Of a DNA stretch of 5,839 bases, positions 1 through 5,839 are shown piece after piece; the stretch's first letter is position 1; the number at the start of each line of letters is the position of its first letter. Location: NCBI GenBank assembly GCA_945896765.1, contig CAMDEL010000109.1:1-5839 (forward strand). The letters are read 5' to 3'. The notes beneath the pieces are model-generated. The model was not told where the DNA came from. It saw only the letters and a list, made by a program, of their open reading frames with translations, and searched no databases. The position numbers were made by a program, and so were the translations under genes. The DNA comes from Singulisphaera sp. GP187 (GTDB taxonomy: Bacteria > Planctomycetota > Phycisphaerae > Phycisphaerales > SM1A02).

Positions 1-767
1 ATGCCTTCCATATCTGGAGTGCAAATGAGCGCAGTCACCGAATCTTTCGTTTTTCCACTCTTTGGATCCGTGATTTTCTGCTTGCACATCACTGTGAAAA
101 GTCCACTCAGCGCCGCAGAAGTTGCCCATTTCTTTTCGCCATTGAGAATAAAATGCGTTCCATCTTCGCTGACTTCGCAGCGTGTTTCTTGTCCTCCAGC
201 ATCGCATCCAACATTTGGTTCGCTGAGGCAGAAGGCACTCAATGTGTCTTTGGCCAAGCGCGGAAGAAAGTGACTTTTCTGTTCGGGAGTTCCAAAGAGC
301 ATCAAGGCTTTGCATCCGATTGATTGATGCGCTGAGACCATCACGGCGGTCGATCCACACGCACGCCCGATTCGTTCAAGCACACGGTTGTAACTCGTGA
401 TTCCAAACCCACCACCATGGAATTCTTGCGAGATGGTCATACCGAGCACGCCAAGGTCAAAGAGTTTTTTCACAACCCATTCTGGAATGTGCTGCTGCTG
501 ATCAATTTCATGCGTTGGATGTTCGGTCTTGAGATATGTATCGAGTCTTGCAAGCAGTTCATTGCAGCGCTGAGTCTCTTCTTGCGCACTCTTGGGATAT
601 GGAAAGAGCAAGTCCTCTCGAAATGTTCCCCAAAAAGTATTCTTCATCACGCCCATCGTGGCAGGATCTGGTCCGAGCATTTCTTGCGCAGCTTCGATCT
701 GCTTGCGATCGTTGGCAGAAATGTTCTTCAGGTTGTCGGCAAGATTTGTACTGTTTGTCGTCGTCAT
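1..767 (-). CDS. Acyl-CoA dehydrogenase, VLCAD/ACAD9-like, C-terminus beyond the window
   Basis: Flavoprotein expected to oxidise an acyl-CoA to trans-2-enoyl-CoA, the first step of beta-oxidation or branched-chain acyl-CoA breakdown, passing electrons to ETF. The visible 255 residues run without a stop to the window edge. Residues 43-58 (NTFWGTFREDLLFPYP) resemble the N-terminal segment typical of VLCAD/ACAD9-type enzymes. The helical N-domain follows, then the first acyl-CoA dehydrogenase signature at 180-192 (CLSEPNVGCDAGG) and the flavin-contact segment KKWATSA at 212-218. The signature is slightly off consensus: Val186 where a small residue is usual and Cys188 where Ser/Thr is usual. The catalytic Glu lies in the missing C-terminal half. 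ATG start at 767 is backed by GGAG at 773-776 with a 5-nt spacer. It is the last visible gene of the minus-strand acyl-CoA operon, 98 nt after a hydratase. Family is secure; chain-length preference is not readable. Confidence 0.93.
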   Translation of the reverse strand, partial: MTTTNSTNLADNLKNISANDRKQIEAAQEMLGPDPATMGVMKNTFWGTFREDLLFPYPKSAQEETQRCNELLARLDTYLKTEHPTHEIDQQQHIPEWVVKKLFDLGVLGMTISQEFHGGGFGITSYNRVLERIGRACGSTAVMVSAHQSIGCKALMLFGTPEQKSHFLPRLAKDTLSAFCLSEPNVGCDAGGQETRCEVSEDGTHFILNGEKKWATSAALSGLFTVMCKQKITDPKSGKTKDSVTALICTPDMEG

Positions 768-865
768 AAAAACTCCGTTTGTGCGTTCGAGAGAAACAGA
801 ACAATAGCCTATTTGACGATCAAAATGGGAAATGTTCTTATGCGAAGCGCCGAGCCGAAAATGAC
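768..865 (-). other. 98-nt intergenic gap with a small inverted repeat
   Basis: This is the only sizeable gap in the minus-strand gene series, between the FadJ-like hydratase and the acyl-CoA dehydrogenase. It contains a short perfect inverted repeat, TTTGA-TCG-TCAAA, at 812-824 and the dehydrogenase ribosome binding site (GGAG, 773-776). I could not place a convincing -35/-10 pair, and there is no GC-rich hairpin followed by a T-run that would mark a terminator on either strand. It may hold an internal promoter or simply be a longer intercistronic spacer. Confidence 0.4.
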
Positions 866-1738
866 TCAGCCCGCAGGCTTGAGGAATTGCGCAAGTTTTT
901 CGCGGGCCGCAGAGGTGTGACGAAGTGCAACAAGATGCTTGCGTTCAGCCGCGAGCGCTGCTTGCCATCCGCTCTTGAGCCCAATTTCGACACATTCCAT
1001 GACCGCATTCGAAGCTTCCGTCGCTATGACAACGCCGCGCGCGGTTTCAAGGGCAGATTGAATGGTCGTTGCAAGAACAGCGTTGATCGATTTTGGTTGC
1101 GTTCGCGGCTTCGAGCGGGGATTTGCCGCGAGCCAATCGAGTGCTGCGCGCAATGCATCGTCACCGGCGTTCACGGCAACATCGAACAATCCAGCAGGGA
1201 GTGCGTTCACAGAATTTGTCTGCCCTGTTGCAGTTTGTGTGATTGCTGTGACAGGGTCGATTCTCGAAGGCAACATCTGCGTGCCTCCCCAACCAGGACA
1301 AATTCCAAGGCCGCATTCGGGCAATCCAATTCTCCATGGTTTTTCCTCTGCGCTGGCAAGCGTGCCGATGATGCCGTCGCAGTGCATCGCAATTTCTAAT
1401 CCGCCTCCGAGCGCAGCGCGATGAACCAACGCAACAGTTGCACAAGGAACTTGAAAGAGGCGTGCGAATGCATCTGATCCTCGACGCAAATAAGCATCGA
1501 GTGCGATGTCATCGAGCGCATCGATCTCTGCCAAATCTGCGCCTGCAACGAAAACTCTTTCGCTTGCAGAACGGAGAACGATTCCATTCGGCGATGTTGT
1601 AGCGACTGCATCGAGTGTCGTAGCGATTTCTTCAATCAACCAAGAATCTAAGACAACAACACCACCACGCAGCTTTGTTGGATTTGGGGTGAGCGAGATG
1701 ATGGCGATTCCATCGGCAGTTCGTTCGACTGGGAGCAT
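866..1738 (-). CDS. Enoyl-CoA hydratase/isomerase family protein, FadJ N-domain-like, both catalytic Glu present
   Basis: Crotonase-fold protein of 290 residues, probably hydrating 2-enoyl-CoA to 3-hydroxyacyl-CoA. The first oxyanion-hole segment is FVAGADL (63-69). The second is ALGGGLEIAMHCD (109-121), whose Glu115 matches rat crotonase Glu144; LPE at 139-141 gives Glu141, matching Glu164. The following PGWGGTQ (148-154) is the usual crotonase continuation. With both acid/base residues kept, true hydratase activity is likely. The C-terminal part (about 220-290), with its ALAAER segment, resembles the end of the hydratase domain of FadJ/FadB multifunctional proteins, but the dehydrogenase domain is absent, so the protein stands alone. 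ATG start 1738 lies 3 nt after the preceding crotonase stop, so the two are probably cotranscribed; the upstream Shine-Dalgarno is weak (AGAAAG). Ends in TGA. Exact substrate unknown. Confidence 0.92.
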   Translation of the reverse strand: MLPVERTADGIAIISLTPNPTKLRGGVVVLDSWLIEEIATTLDAVATTSPNGIVLRSASERVFVAGADLAEIDALDDIALDAYLRRGSDAFARLFQVPCATVALVHRAALGGGLEIAMHCDGIIGTLASAEEKPWRIGLPECGLGICPGWGGTQMLPSRIDPVTAITQTATGQTNSVNALPAGLFDVAVNAGDDALRAALDWLAANPRSKPRTQPKSINAVLATTIQSALETARGVVIATEASNAVMECVEIGLKSGWQAALAAERKHLVALRHTSAAREKLAQFLKPAG

Positions 1739-1741
1739 GTT

Positions 1742-2527
1742 TTATCTTTCTAAATTCGAGCGGTCATGTGCTGAAAAATGGCGCGAAAGATGGGCCTGCG
1801 CTTCTGCGCCCGCAATCACTTTCGCCGAAAGTTCTGCGGCTTCGATTGCAACTTGCTCGTCATTCGATCCATCAAGTTCGTTCAGCATGTTCTTGGTGCA
1901 TGCCAATGCGTTCGGTCCGCCAGTGAGTAATCGTGCAACGAGTGTGGCGATCGTCGTATCAAGTTGATCGATCGGTGCGCAGTGCGTGACGAGTCCGCGC
2001 GAGAATCCTTCGTCGCCTTTCATCGTTCCACCGCAAAGCAACATCGCGCGCGCAGGCCCGGCACCGATTTTCTTGATCAGCCACGGCGCTACAACTGCAG
2101 GGCAGACGCCAAGATCGACTTCTGGATATCCAAGTTTTGCTTCAGGATGCGTAACGGCAAAGTCACAGACGACGACCAATCCGCAACCGCCACCGATTGC
2201 AGCGCCTTGCACCCGTGCGATGGTTGGCACTGACAGTTGTCGCAGCGCAAGCAGCGTCATAGAAAGTTGTCGGAGCATTTGTCCCATTTGAATGGGGTCA
2301 TTCATGACAGCCTTCAAGTCCATACCAGCACAGAACGATTTTCCTTCGCCAGCGAGGACGACAACTCGAATGTCATTTGGCGTCTCTTTGATGTGCTGCG
2401 CAACGCGAGCGATAACGTCGGCGAGAGCTTGGATCAGCGGAAAGTCCAGCGCATTGCGCACATCTGGCCGGCGCATCGTGATCGTTGCACAACCGTGAGC
2501 GACTGCGAGTTGAACGAGATGTTCCAT
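1742..2527 (-). CDS. Enoyl-CoA hydratase/isomerase family protein, methylglutaconyl-CoA hydratase (LiuC)-like
   Basis: Crotonase-fold protein of 261 residues from the ATG at 2527. It has the family N-terminus with RRPDVRNAL, the first oxyanion segment SFCAGMDL (64-71), the second AIGGGCGLVVVCD (110-122), and YPEVDLGVCPAVVAPWLIKKIG (134-155). The residue at the crotonase Glu144 position is Gly116, while the Glu164 equivalent is kept (Glu136). A GGGxG...E...LG..PA.. pattern is what I recall of bacterial LiuC/GnyH-type methylglutaconyl-CoA hydratases, so a role in leucine/isovalerate or another branched-chain acyl-CoA pathway is a reasonable inference, not a proof. Start choice: the frame extends to a TTG at 2551 directly after the upstream stop, but the ATG gives the normal family N-terminus; neither has a clear ribosome binding site. 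Stop TAA is 3 nt before the next hydratase. Confidence 0.9.
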   Translation of the reverse strand: MEHLVQLAVAHGCATITMRRPDVRNALDFPLIQALADVIARVAQHIKETPNDIRVVVLAGEGKSFCAGMDLKAVMNDPIQMGQMLRQLSMTLLALRQLSVPTIARVQGAAIGGGCGLVVVCDFAVTHPEAKLGYPEVDLGVCPAVVAPWLIKKIGAGPARAMLLCGGTMKGDEGFSRGLVTHCAPIDQLDTTIATLVARLLTGGPNALACTKNMLNELDGSNDEQVAIEAAELSAKVIAGAEAQAHLSRHFSAHDRSNLER

Positions 2528-2551
2528 GGGTTCAAGGGTACGCAAAGTCAA

Positions 2552-2959
2552 TCACCCGAAGAGATGTTTGCCGCATTCTGGGCAGCGGATGGCGTAAGGA
2601 TTTCCTTTGAGCGAATACTTGCAGTTCGGGCAGATTCCATTTGTTCTGAGCGTTTTTCGAATATTTTGAGAGTGTTGGGAGTGTGTGATCTTCCAAATGT
2701 AGAGAATGCCTGAGACGCCAAGCCCACCTATATAGAGGAAGGGCCAACTGAGGAGTGCATTGCGGAGCAAATCCCACCAGGTAAAAGGTGGTGAAGAGGA
2801 CTTCGCGAGAAATTGCATTGCGATCGCGCAGATGAATCCCAAGCACAAAGTCACCCAGAGATTTCGGATGAGCATCCGCGACCAGGTCGTGGTCGGGCGC
2901 TTGATGGAGTAATAATCAAGATCCCGAAAAAAACGGCGAATGTCTTCGATCCACTTCAA
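2552..2959 (-). CDS. Small membrane protein with two helices and a C-terminal zinc ribbon
   Basis: 135-residue protein of unknown function. A basic and aromatic N-terminus (1-30) precedes two hydrophobic segments at about 33-52 and 68-89. The C-terminal tail carries two Cys pairs, C110-P-N-C113 and C126-P-E-C129, spaced as a four-Cys zinc ribbon, with KYSLKGN between them. I know this arrangement from many short planctomycete (Phycisphaerae-type) membrane proteins, none with a role I can name. The start is TTG at 2959: it overlaps the upstream crotonase stop (TTGA, 4 nt) and has AAAGG at 2966-2970 with a 6-nt spacer, while the next ATG (residue 29) would cut into the region just before the first helix. 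The overlap implies translational coupling inside the acyl-CoA operon. By the positive-inside rule the basic N-terminus and the ribbon may both be cytoplasmic. Function cannot be assigned. Confidence 0.85.
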   Translation of the reverse strand: MKWIEDIRRFFRDLDYYSIKRPTTTWSRMLIRNLWVTLCLGFICAIAMQFLAKSSSPPFTWWDLLRNALLSWPFLYIGGLGVSGILYIWKITHSQHSQNIRKTLRTNGICPNCKYSLKGNPYAIRCPECGKHLFG

Positions 2960-3753
2960 GAACTACCTTTGCGTTTGCTCCAGAAATCCTGAAGCATCGA
3001 GATCGCTTCTTTTTCACCGCAGAGTTTTACGGTTGCATTGATTGTGTCATCAACACGGCTTCCTAGAAATCCTTCAGGACTCGTGCCGTCAATATGATTC
3101 AGCCACATCTTTGTCGCGCGCAATGCTTGTGGGCCTTTCAGCAAGAGCGCATCAACAAGAGCGGCGACTCGAACCGCAAGCGCAGATTCGTCGCACTCGA
3201 CAAATTGAACAAGTCCAAGCGCCTTCGCGCGCTGCGCGTCGATGATTTCTCCAGAGAGCGCCAGTGATCGCGCGCCACCGAATCCAATAGTCGCCATCAA
3301 TGTGGGCAAACTGACCGCGGGAGAGACACCAATTCGGTGAACGGGATATCCGAAAGATGCAGAGTCAGATGCGCAAACAATGTCGCATGCTGCAACGATC
3401 GCACAACCACCGGCAAGCGCGGGCCCTTGAACTTGCGCGATAACAATCGCAGGCATGGTTCGAAGTGTGCTGCTGATTTCGCCAAGCCGGCGCACAAATT
3501 GTTCAAGCATCTTGTTGTCATTCACACACTCTGCAAGATCGAATCCAGAGCAGAATGCTTTGCCAGCCCCGCGAAGAATCACGACGAGTGTTTCGTCACG
3601 CTGGGCAGATGCTTTGGCGCGTTCGATCGCATCTTCGAGACCATCGAACATCGCAGTACTCATCGCATTTCGCATCGCAGCATTGTTCAATGTGATCGTG
3701 AACGTTCTGCCTTCTGATTCGGTTTGCACAAGAGGATGTTCGCTGCTGATCAT
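2956..3753 (-). CDS. Crotonase-fold enoyl-CoA hydratase/isomerase homologue lacking both catalytic Glu
   Basis: 265-residue crotonase-family protein from the ATG at 3753, the promoter-proximal gene of the minus-strand series. AFCSGFDL (66-73) is the first oxyanion segment, and ALAGGCAIVAACD (112-124) followed by FGYPVHRIGVSPAVSLPTL (134-152) forms the second region. The crotonase Glu144 and Glu164 positions are Ala118 and Val138, so classical hydration is unlikely. The usual Arg-Pro of the N-terminal RPxxRNA motif is also altered (NNAAMRNAM). The SPAVSLPTL stretch aligns with the LiuC-like paralogue in this window. It could be an isomerase using another residue, an enzyme with different acyl-CoA chemistry, or a non-catalytic partner. 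Start choice: an in-frame ATG at 3804 would add 17 unfamiliar residues and leave only 6 nt before the divergent gene; 3753 fits the family N-terminus and has AGGTGA 10 nt upstream. Family secure, activity open. Confidence 0.87.
   Translation of the reverse strand: MISSEHPLVQTESEGRTFTITLNNAAMRNAMSTAMFDGLEDAIERAKASAQRDETLVVILRGAGKAFCSGFDLAECVNDNKMLEQFVRRLGEISSTLRTMPAIVIAQVQGPALAGGCAIVAACDIVCASDSASFGYPVHRIGVSPAVSLPTLMATIGFGGARSLALSGEIIDAQRAKALGLVQFVECDESALAVRVAALVDALLLKGPQALRATKMWLNHIDGTSPEGFLGSRVDDTINATVKLCGEKEAISMLQDFWSKRKGSS
2966..2970 (-). promoter_or_regulatory. Ribosome binding site for the zinc-ribbon gene (supports a TTG start)
   Basis: AAAGG on the minus strand lies inside the last codons of the upstream crotonase, 6 nt before the TTG at 2959. 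It is the main local evidence that translation begins at this non-ATG codon and is coupled to termination of the gene before it. Confidence 0.55.
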
Positions 3754-3810
3754 TGTCGAATTTTCACCTGACGAAAACGTTTCAGGCAGGGTATTGTCCA
3801 ACATATTCTT
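3754..3810. promoter_or_regulatory. Divergent promoter region between the acyl-CoA operon and the phosphatase-mgtE pair
   Basis: This 57-nt gap is the only place where both transcription units can start. On the minus strand a weak pair, TTGATG (3815-3820) and GACAAT (3793-3798) with a 16-nt spacer, would start RNA about 30 nt before the ATG at 3753, leaving room for AGGTGA (3764-3769). On the plus strand a weak pair, CTGACG (3768-3773) and TATTGT (3792-3797) with an 18-nt spacer, would give a very short leader before the ATG at 3811, which has no clear Shine-Dalgarno. The two -10 boxes overlap. Each hexamer matches consensus at about 4 of 6 positions, so the boxes are tentative, while the region's role as the divergent control region is likely. 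Confidence 0.4.
3767..3786. promoter_or_regulatory. Possible operator: CCTGA-N10-TCAGG dyad
   Basis: Inside the divergent gap, CCTGA (3767-3771) and TCAGG (3782-3786) form a perfect 5-bp inverted repeat 10 nt apart. The interior contains the 8-bp palindrome AAACGTTT (3775-3782), centred 2 nt to the right of the outer dyad. The element overlaps the tentative plus-strand -35 box and would lie in the 5' leader of the minus-strand operon, where a bound repressor could block one or both units. Acyl-CoA operons are often controlled by TetR- or GntR-family repressors binding short dyads, but no regulator gene is visible here and I know no matching site. Confidence 0.3.
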
Positions 3811-4428
3811 ATGCCATCAACTGCACAACAAATTTGGATTGTTCGTCACTCTGATACCGAGTGGAGTCTCAACGGCCGTCACACAGGGCGAACCGATGTG
3901 CCATTGACTGCTGGAGGCGAATTGAAAGCAGATCAATTGGCTCCACAATTGGCCAAGGGAAATTTTGCGCTTGTTCTTTCCAGCCCAGTCAGCCGAGGAA
4001 TGGAAACTGCACGACGTGCAGGATTCGCGGACCGCGTTCAACCAGATCCCAATTTGCTCGAATGGGATTATGGAAAATATGAAGGGCTGACGTCTGCGCA
4101 GATTGCGGCAATGCATTTTTCTGGCGATCACGATGCCAATCTCGATTGGGATCTCTGGCGTGATGGTTGCCCAGGCGGAGAATCAATCGAAGCAGTCGCT
4201 TCACGAGCGCGGACAATTGTCCAGCGATGTCTCGCCACAAAAGGAAATGTGTTGTTATTTTCTCACGGGCATTTTTCGCGCATGATCGCTGCAGTGTGGC
4301 TGGAACTTCCGCCAGCGCGCGGTCGAAGCTTTGGATTGAAGGCAGGATCGATCAGCATGCTGGGATTCGAACATGCAAACCGCGTGATTTGGCAATGGGA
4401 TCGTGTTGACACTTTCGAGGGGCATTGA
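3811..4428 (+). CDS. Histidine phosphatase family protein (phosphoglycerate mutase-like)
   Basis: 205-residue cytoplasmic protein of the phosphoglycerate mutase-like superfamily, which transfers phosphate through a phosphohistidine. VRHSDTEWS (11-19) holds the nucleophile His13 with Arg12; HTGRTDVPLT (24-33) follows, as in the common RHGETEW...GRTDxPLT branch. SSPVSRGMETA (57-67) gives Arg62, NLLEWDYGKYEG (81-92) gives the likely acid Glu84, and LLFSHGHFSR (148-157) gives the second His152. The usual RHG is RHS here. Length and motif order fit small bacterial phosphatases; no membrane or signal segment is seen. Substrate cannot be inferred. It starts 57 nt from the divergent crotonase start, without a visible Shine-Dalgarno, and its stop overlaps the mgtE start, so the two are probably cotranslated. 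Confidence 0.92.
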   Translation: MPSTAQQIWIVRHSDTEWSLNGRHTGRTDVPLTAGGELKADQLAPQLAKGNFALVLSSPVSRGMETARRAGFADRVQPDPNLLEWDYGKYEGLTSAQIAAMHFSGDHDANLDWDLWRDGCPGGESIEAVASRARTIVQRCLATKGNVLLFSHGHFSRMIAAVWLELPPARGRSFGLKAGSISMLGFEHANRVIWQWDRVDTFEGH

Positions 4429-5839
4429 TGACTCCTCACGATCATGACGATAAAAATTTGAGAGAGGGCTCCGTCAGCGATCCTCGCATCGAGACAGCAG
4501 AAGATGCACTCGTCGATGATCTGATCGAAAGTGATGCCTCACCCGAATTGATTGCAGATGCAGTCGAACAGCAAGACGCAGCGGATGCCGCCACAACACT
4601 GGAAGCGTTGCCACAAGACGAAGCGTCGGATGTTGTCGGCGAGATGGAAGTCGATGCCGCCGCGGATGCGCTCAGTCACATGTCGATTCCGCTTGCAGTC
4701 AGCGTGATCGAAGATCTCATCGAAGAAAATCCATCATTCGCAGGTCGCATGTTGAGCGAGATGGCGCCCGATGATGCCACCGATCTTTTGCAAGCTCTTC
4801 CCAAGCAGGACCGTGATCGCTTGCTCGCATTGATGGGAGTTGGTACGGCCCTGAACTTGCGCGAATTGATGGTCCATCCACGCGAGAGCGCTGGTGGAAT
4901 GATGACCACACAATATTTATCTGTGCGCGAAAACGAGACTGTTGCAGAAGCGATCGAACACATTCGTCGTGGCGAACCAATCGAGCATGCGCAACAGGCA
5001 TTTGTGACAGATCGAAAAGGCAGACTGAAGGGAACGATTGGACTGCGAAAATTGCTTGTTTCGCGCAGTGGTGAATTGATCAGTGATATTTGCGAGCGTC
5101 ATGTCGATGCAGTCAGTCCTGAACTCGATCGAGAACTCTTGGCGCGTGAGTTTGAAAAATATGACTATCTCGAACTCCCAATCGTGGATCATTCACAGCG
5201 ATTGCTTGGCATCGTGACCGTCGACGATGTCATCGACATTATTCGCGCCGAAGGAACTGAAGATGCTCAGCGCATGGTGGGTGCAGGAAAAGAAGAGGGC
5301 GTTCATTCCACGGTCACTCAGAAATTGCGCGGGCGATTTCCATGGCTGATTGTCAATCTGTTCACGAGCGCTGTCGCTGCGGTCGTGGTTATGCAGTTCG
5401 AAGGAATGATCACCGAGATTGCATTATTGGCAGTGATGATGCCAGTCATCGCCAATCAATCGGGCAATGCAGGGCAGCAATCACTCGCTGTGACACTGCG
5501 CGGAATTGTGTTGGATCAGATTCGACCGAATCACTCTTTGATGCATGTGCGAAGAGAAATGATAGTTGGGTTTCTCAACGGCCTTGTGTGTGGAACGCTA
5601 GTCGGCGGCATTGTTGTCCTCGCCAAAATTGCATCTGGTCAATCGTGGCATTTGGGTGTGGTGATTGCGATAAGCATGACAGCGACATTGACAATTGGTT
5701 GCATCACGGGAAGTGCGATGCCACTCATTATGCGAAGACTTGGGTTTGATCCCGCGACTGCATCGACTATTTTTCTCACGATGGTCACAGACAGCATGAG
5801 CTTTCTCATTTTTCTTGGCCTTGCCAGTCTGGTTGCACA
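4428..5839 (+). CDS. mgtE: Magnesium transporter MgtE, extreme C-terminus beyond the window
   Basis: Inner-membrane Mg2+ channel gated by intracellular Mg2+. The visible 470 residues are open to the edge and include nearly the whole protein, as MgtE is usually about 450 residues. Order: an acidic N-terminal extension (about 1-28), the superhelical N domain (about 30-136), two CBS domains (about 145-275, opening with MVHPRESAGGMMT, and with VTVDDVIDII at 263-272), a connecting helix, then hydrophobic segments at about 305-325, 329-347, 376-402, 408-433 and 446-470. The conserved pore region is MPVIANQSGNAGQQSLAV (338-355). Asp455 in MVTDSMSF is the likely counterpart of the selectivity Asp432 of Thermus MgtE, by position. 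The ATG overlaps the preceding stop by one base (TGATG) and has GAGGGG at 4417-4422, 5 nt upstream, indicating coupling to the phosphatase gene. No Mg2+ riboswitch is visible upstream. Confidence 0.96.
   Translation, partial: MTPHDHDDKNLREGSVSDPRIETAEDALVDDLIESDASPELIADAVEQQDAADAATTLEALPQDEASDVVGEMEVDAAADALSHMSIPLAVSVIEDLIEENPSFAGRMLSEMAPDDATDLLQALPKQDRDRLLALMGVGTALNLRELMVHPRESAGGMMTTQYLSVRENETVAEAIEHIRRGEPIEHAQQAFVTDRKGRLKGTIGLRKLLVSRSGELISDICERHVDAVSPELDRELLAREFEKYDYLELPIVDHSQRLLGIVTVDDVIDIIRAEGTEDAQRMVGAGKEEGVHSTVTQKLRGRFPWLIVNLFTSAVAAVVVMQFEGMITEIALLAVMMPVIANQSGNAGQQSLAVTLRGIVLDQIRPNHSLMHVRREMIVGFLNGLVCGTLVGGIVVLAKIASGQSWHLGVVIAISMTATLTIGCITGSAMPLIMRRLGFDPATASTIFLTMVTDSMSFLIFLGLASLVA

Noticed and set aside
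779..1399. Plus-strand open frame of 206 codons
   Set aside because: It lies antisense to the FadJ-like hydratase, whose minus-strand product has clear crotonase motifs. The plus-strand translation is rich in Arg and Cys and resembles no family I know.
1506..1967. Plus-strand open frame of 153 codons
   Set aside because: Antisense to two crotonase genes. Its Ser/Ala-rich translation is typical of a complementary-strand artefact.
2237..2713. Plus-strand open frame of 158 codons
   Set aside because: Antisense to the LiuC-like crotonase and the zinc-ribbon gene, both of which have recognisable motifs; no domain is seen in it.
2819..2826. GCGATCGC octamer resembling the cyanobacterial HIP1 repeat
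   Set aside because: I noticed only this single copy, inside a coding region; the protein content does not suggest a cyanobacterium.
3775..3782. AAACGTTT as a PsrA-type fatty-acid regulator site
   Set aside because: The known PsrA motif has a few bases between the AAAC and GTTT halves, absent here, and no PsrA homologue is visible; kept only as part of an unspecified dyad.
3455..3907. Plus-strand open frame of 150 codons crossing the divergent promoter region
   Set aside because: It would run antisense to one real gene and out of frame into another, and shows no motif.
4676..5192. Minus-strand open frames opposite mgtE
   Set aside because: They are antisense to the N-terminal and CBS domains of MgtE, which read clearly on the plus strand.

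Overview
The window is ordinary bacterial chromosome at roughly 50% G+C, densely coded on both strands and cut at both ends. A small membrane protein ending in the double Cys pattern CPNC...RCPECG, preceded by K-Y-S-L-K-G-N, resembles a protein type frequent in Planctomycetes, especially Phycisphaerae. Host assignment to that group is my inference, not something proved by the sequence.

Layout. Positions 1-3753 hold five genes on the minus strand, read right to left: a crotonase-fold enoyl-CoA hydratase/isomerase homologue (2956-3753), a two-helix membrane protein with a C-terminal zinc ribbon (2552-2959, 4-nt overlap with the previous gene), a second crotonase resembling methylglutaconyl-CoA hydratase (1742-2527), a third crotonase resembling the hydratase part of FadJ (866-1738, 3-nt gap), and, after 98 nt, an acyl-CoA dehydrogenase of the VLCAD/ACAD9-like type that runs off the left edge (1-767). 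Positions 3754-3810 are a compact divergent promoter region. On the plus strand lie a histidine-phosphatase-family protein (3811-4428) and, overlapping it by one base, an MgtE magnesium channel (4428-5839) that runs off the right edge just before its expected end.

How they fit together. The minus-strand genes look like an acyl-CoA degradation operon: the dehydrogenase makes 2-enoyl-CoA and the crotonase-fold enzymes hydrate or otherwise process it. The three crotonases differ at the two catalytic glutamates (both present, one present, none present), so they probably do different chemistry. The plus-strand pair is translationally coupled, but the phosphatase substrate cannot be read from the sequence.

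I found no RNA genes, CRISPR arrays, mobile elements or long repeats, and no clearly novel system. The items most worth a second look are the crotonase series, the zinc-ribbon membrane protein embedded in the operon, and a short dyad in the divergent promoter region.
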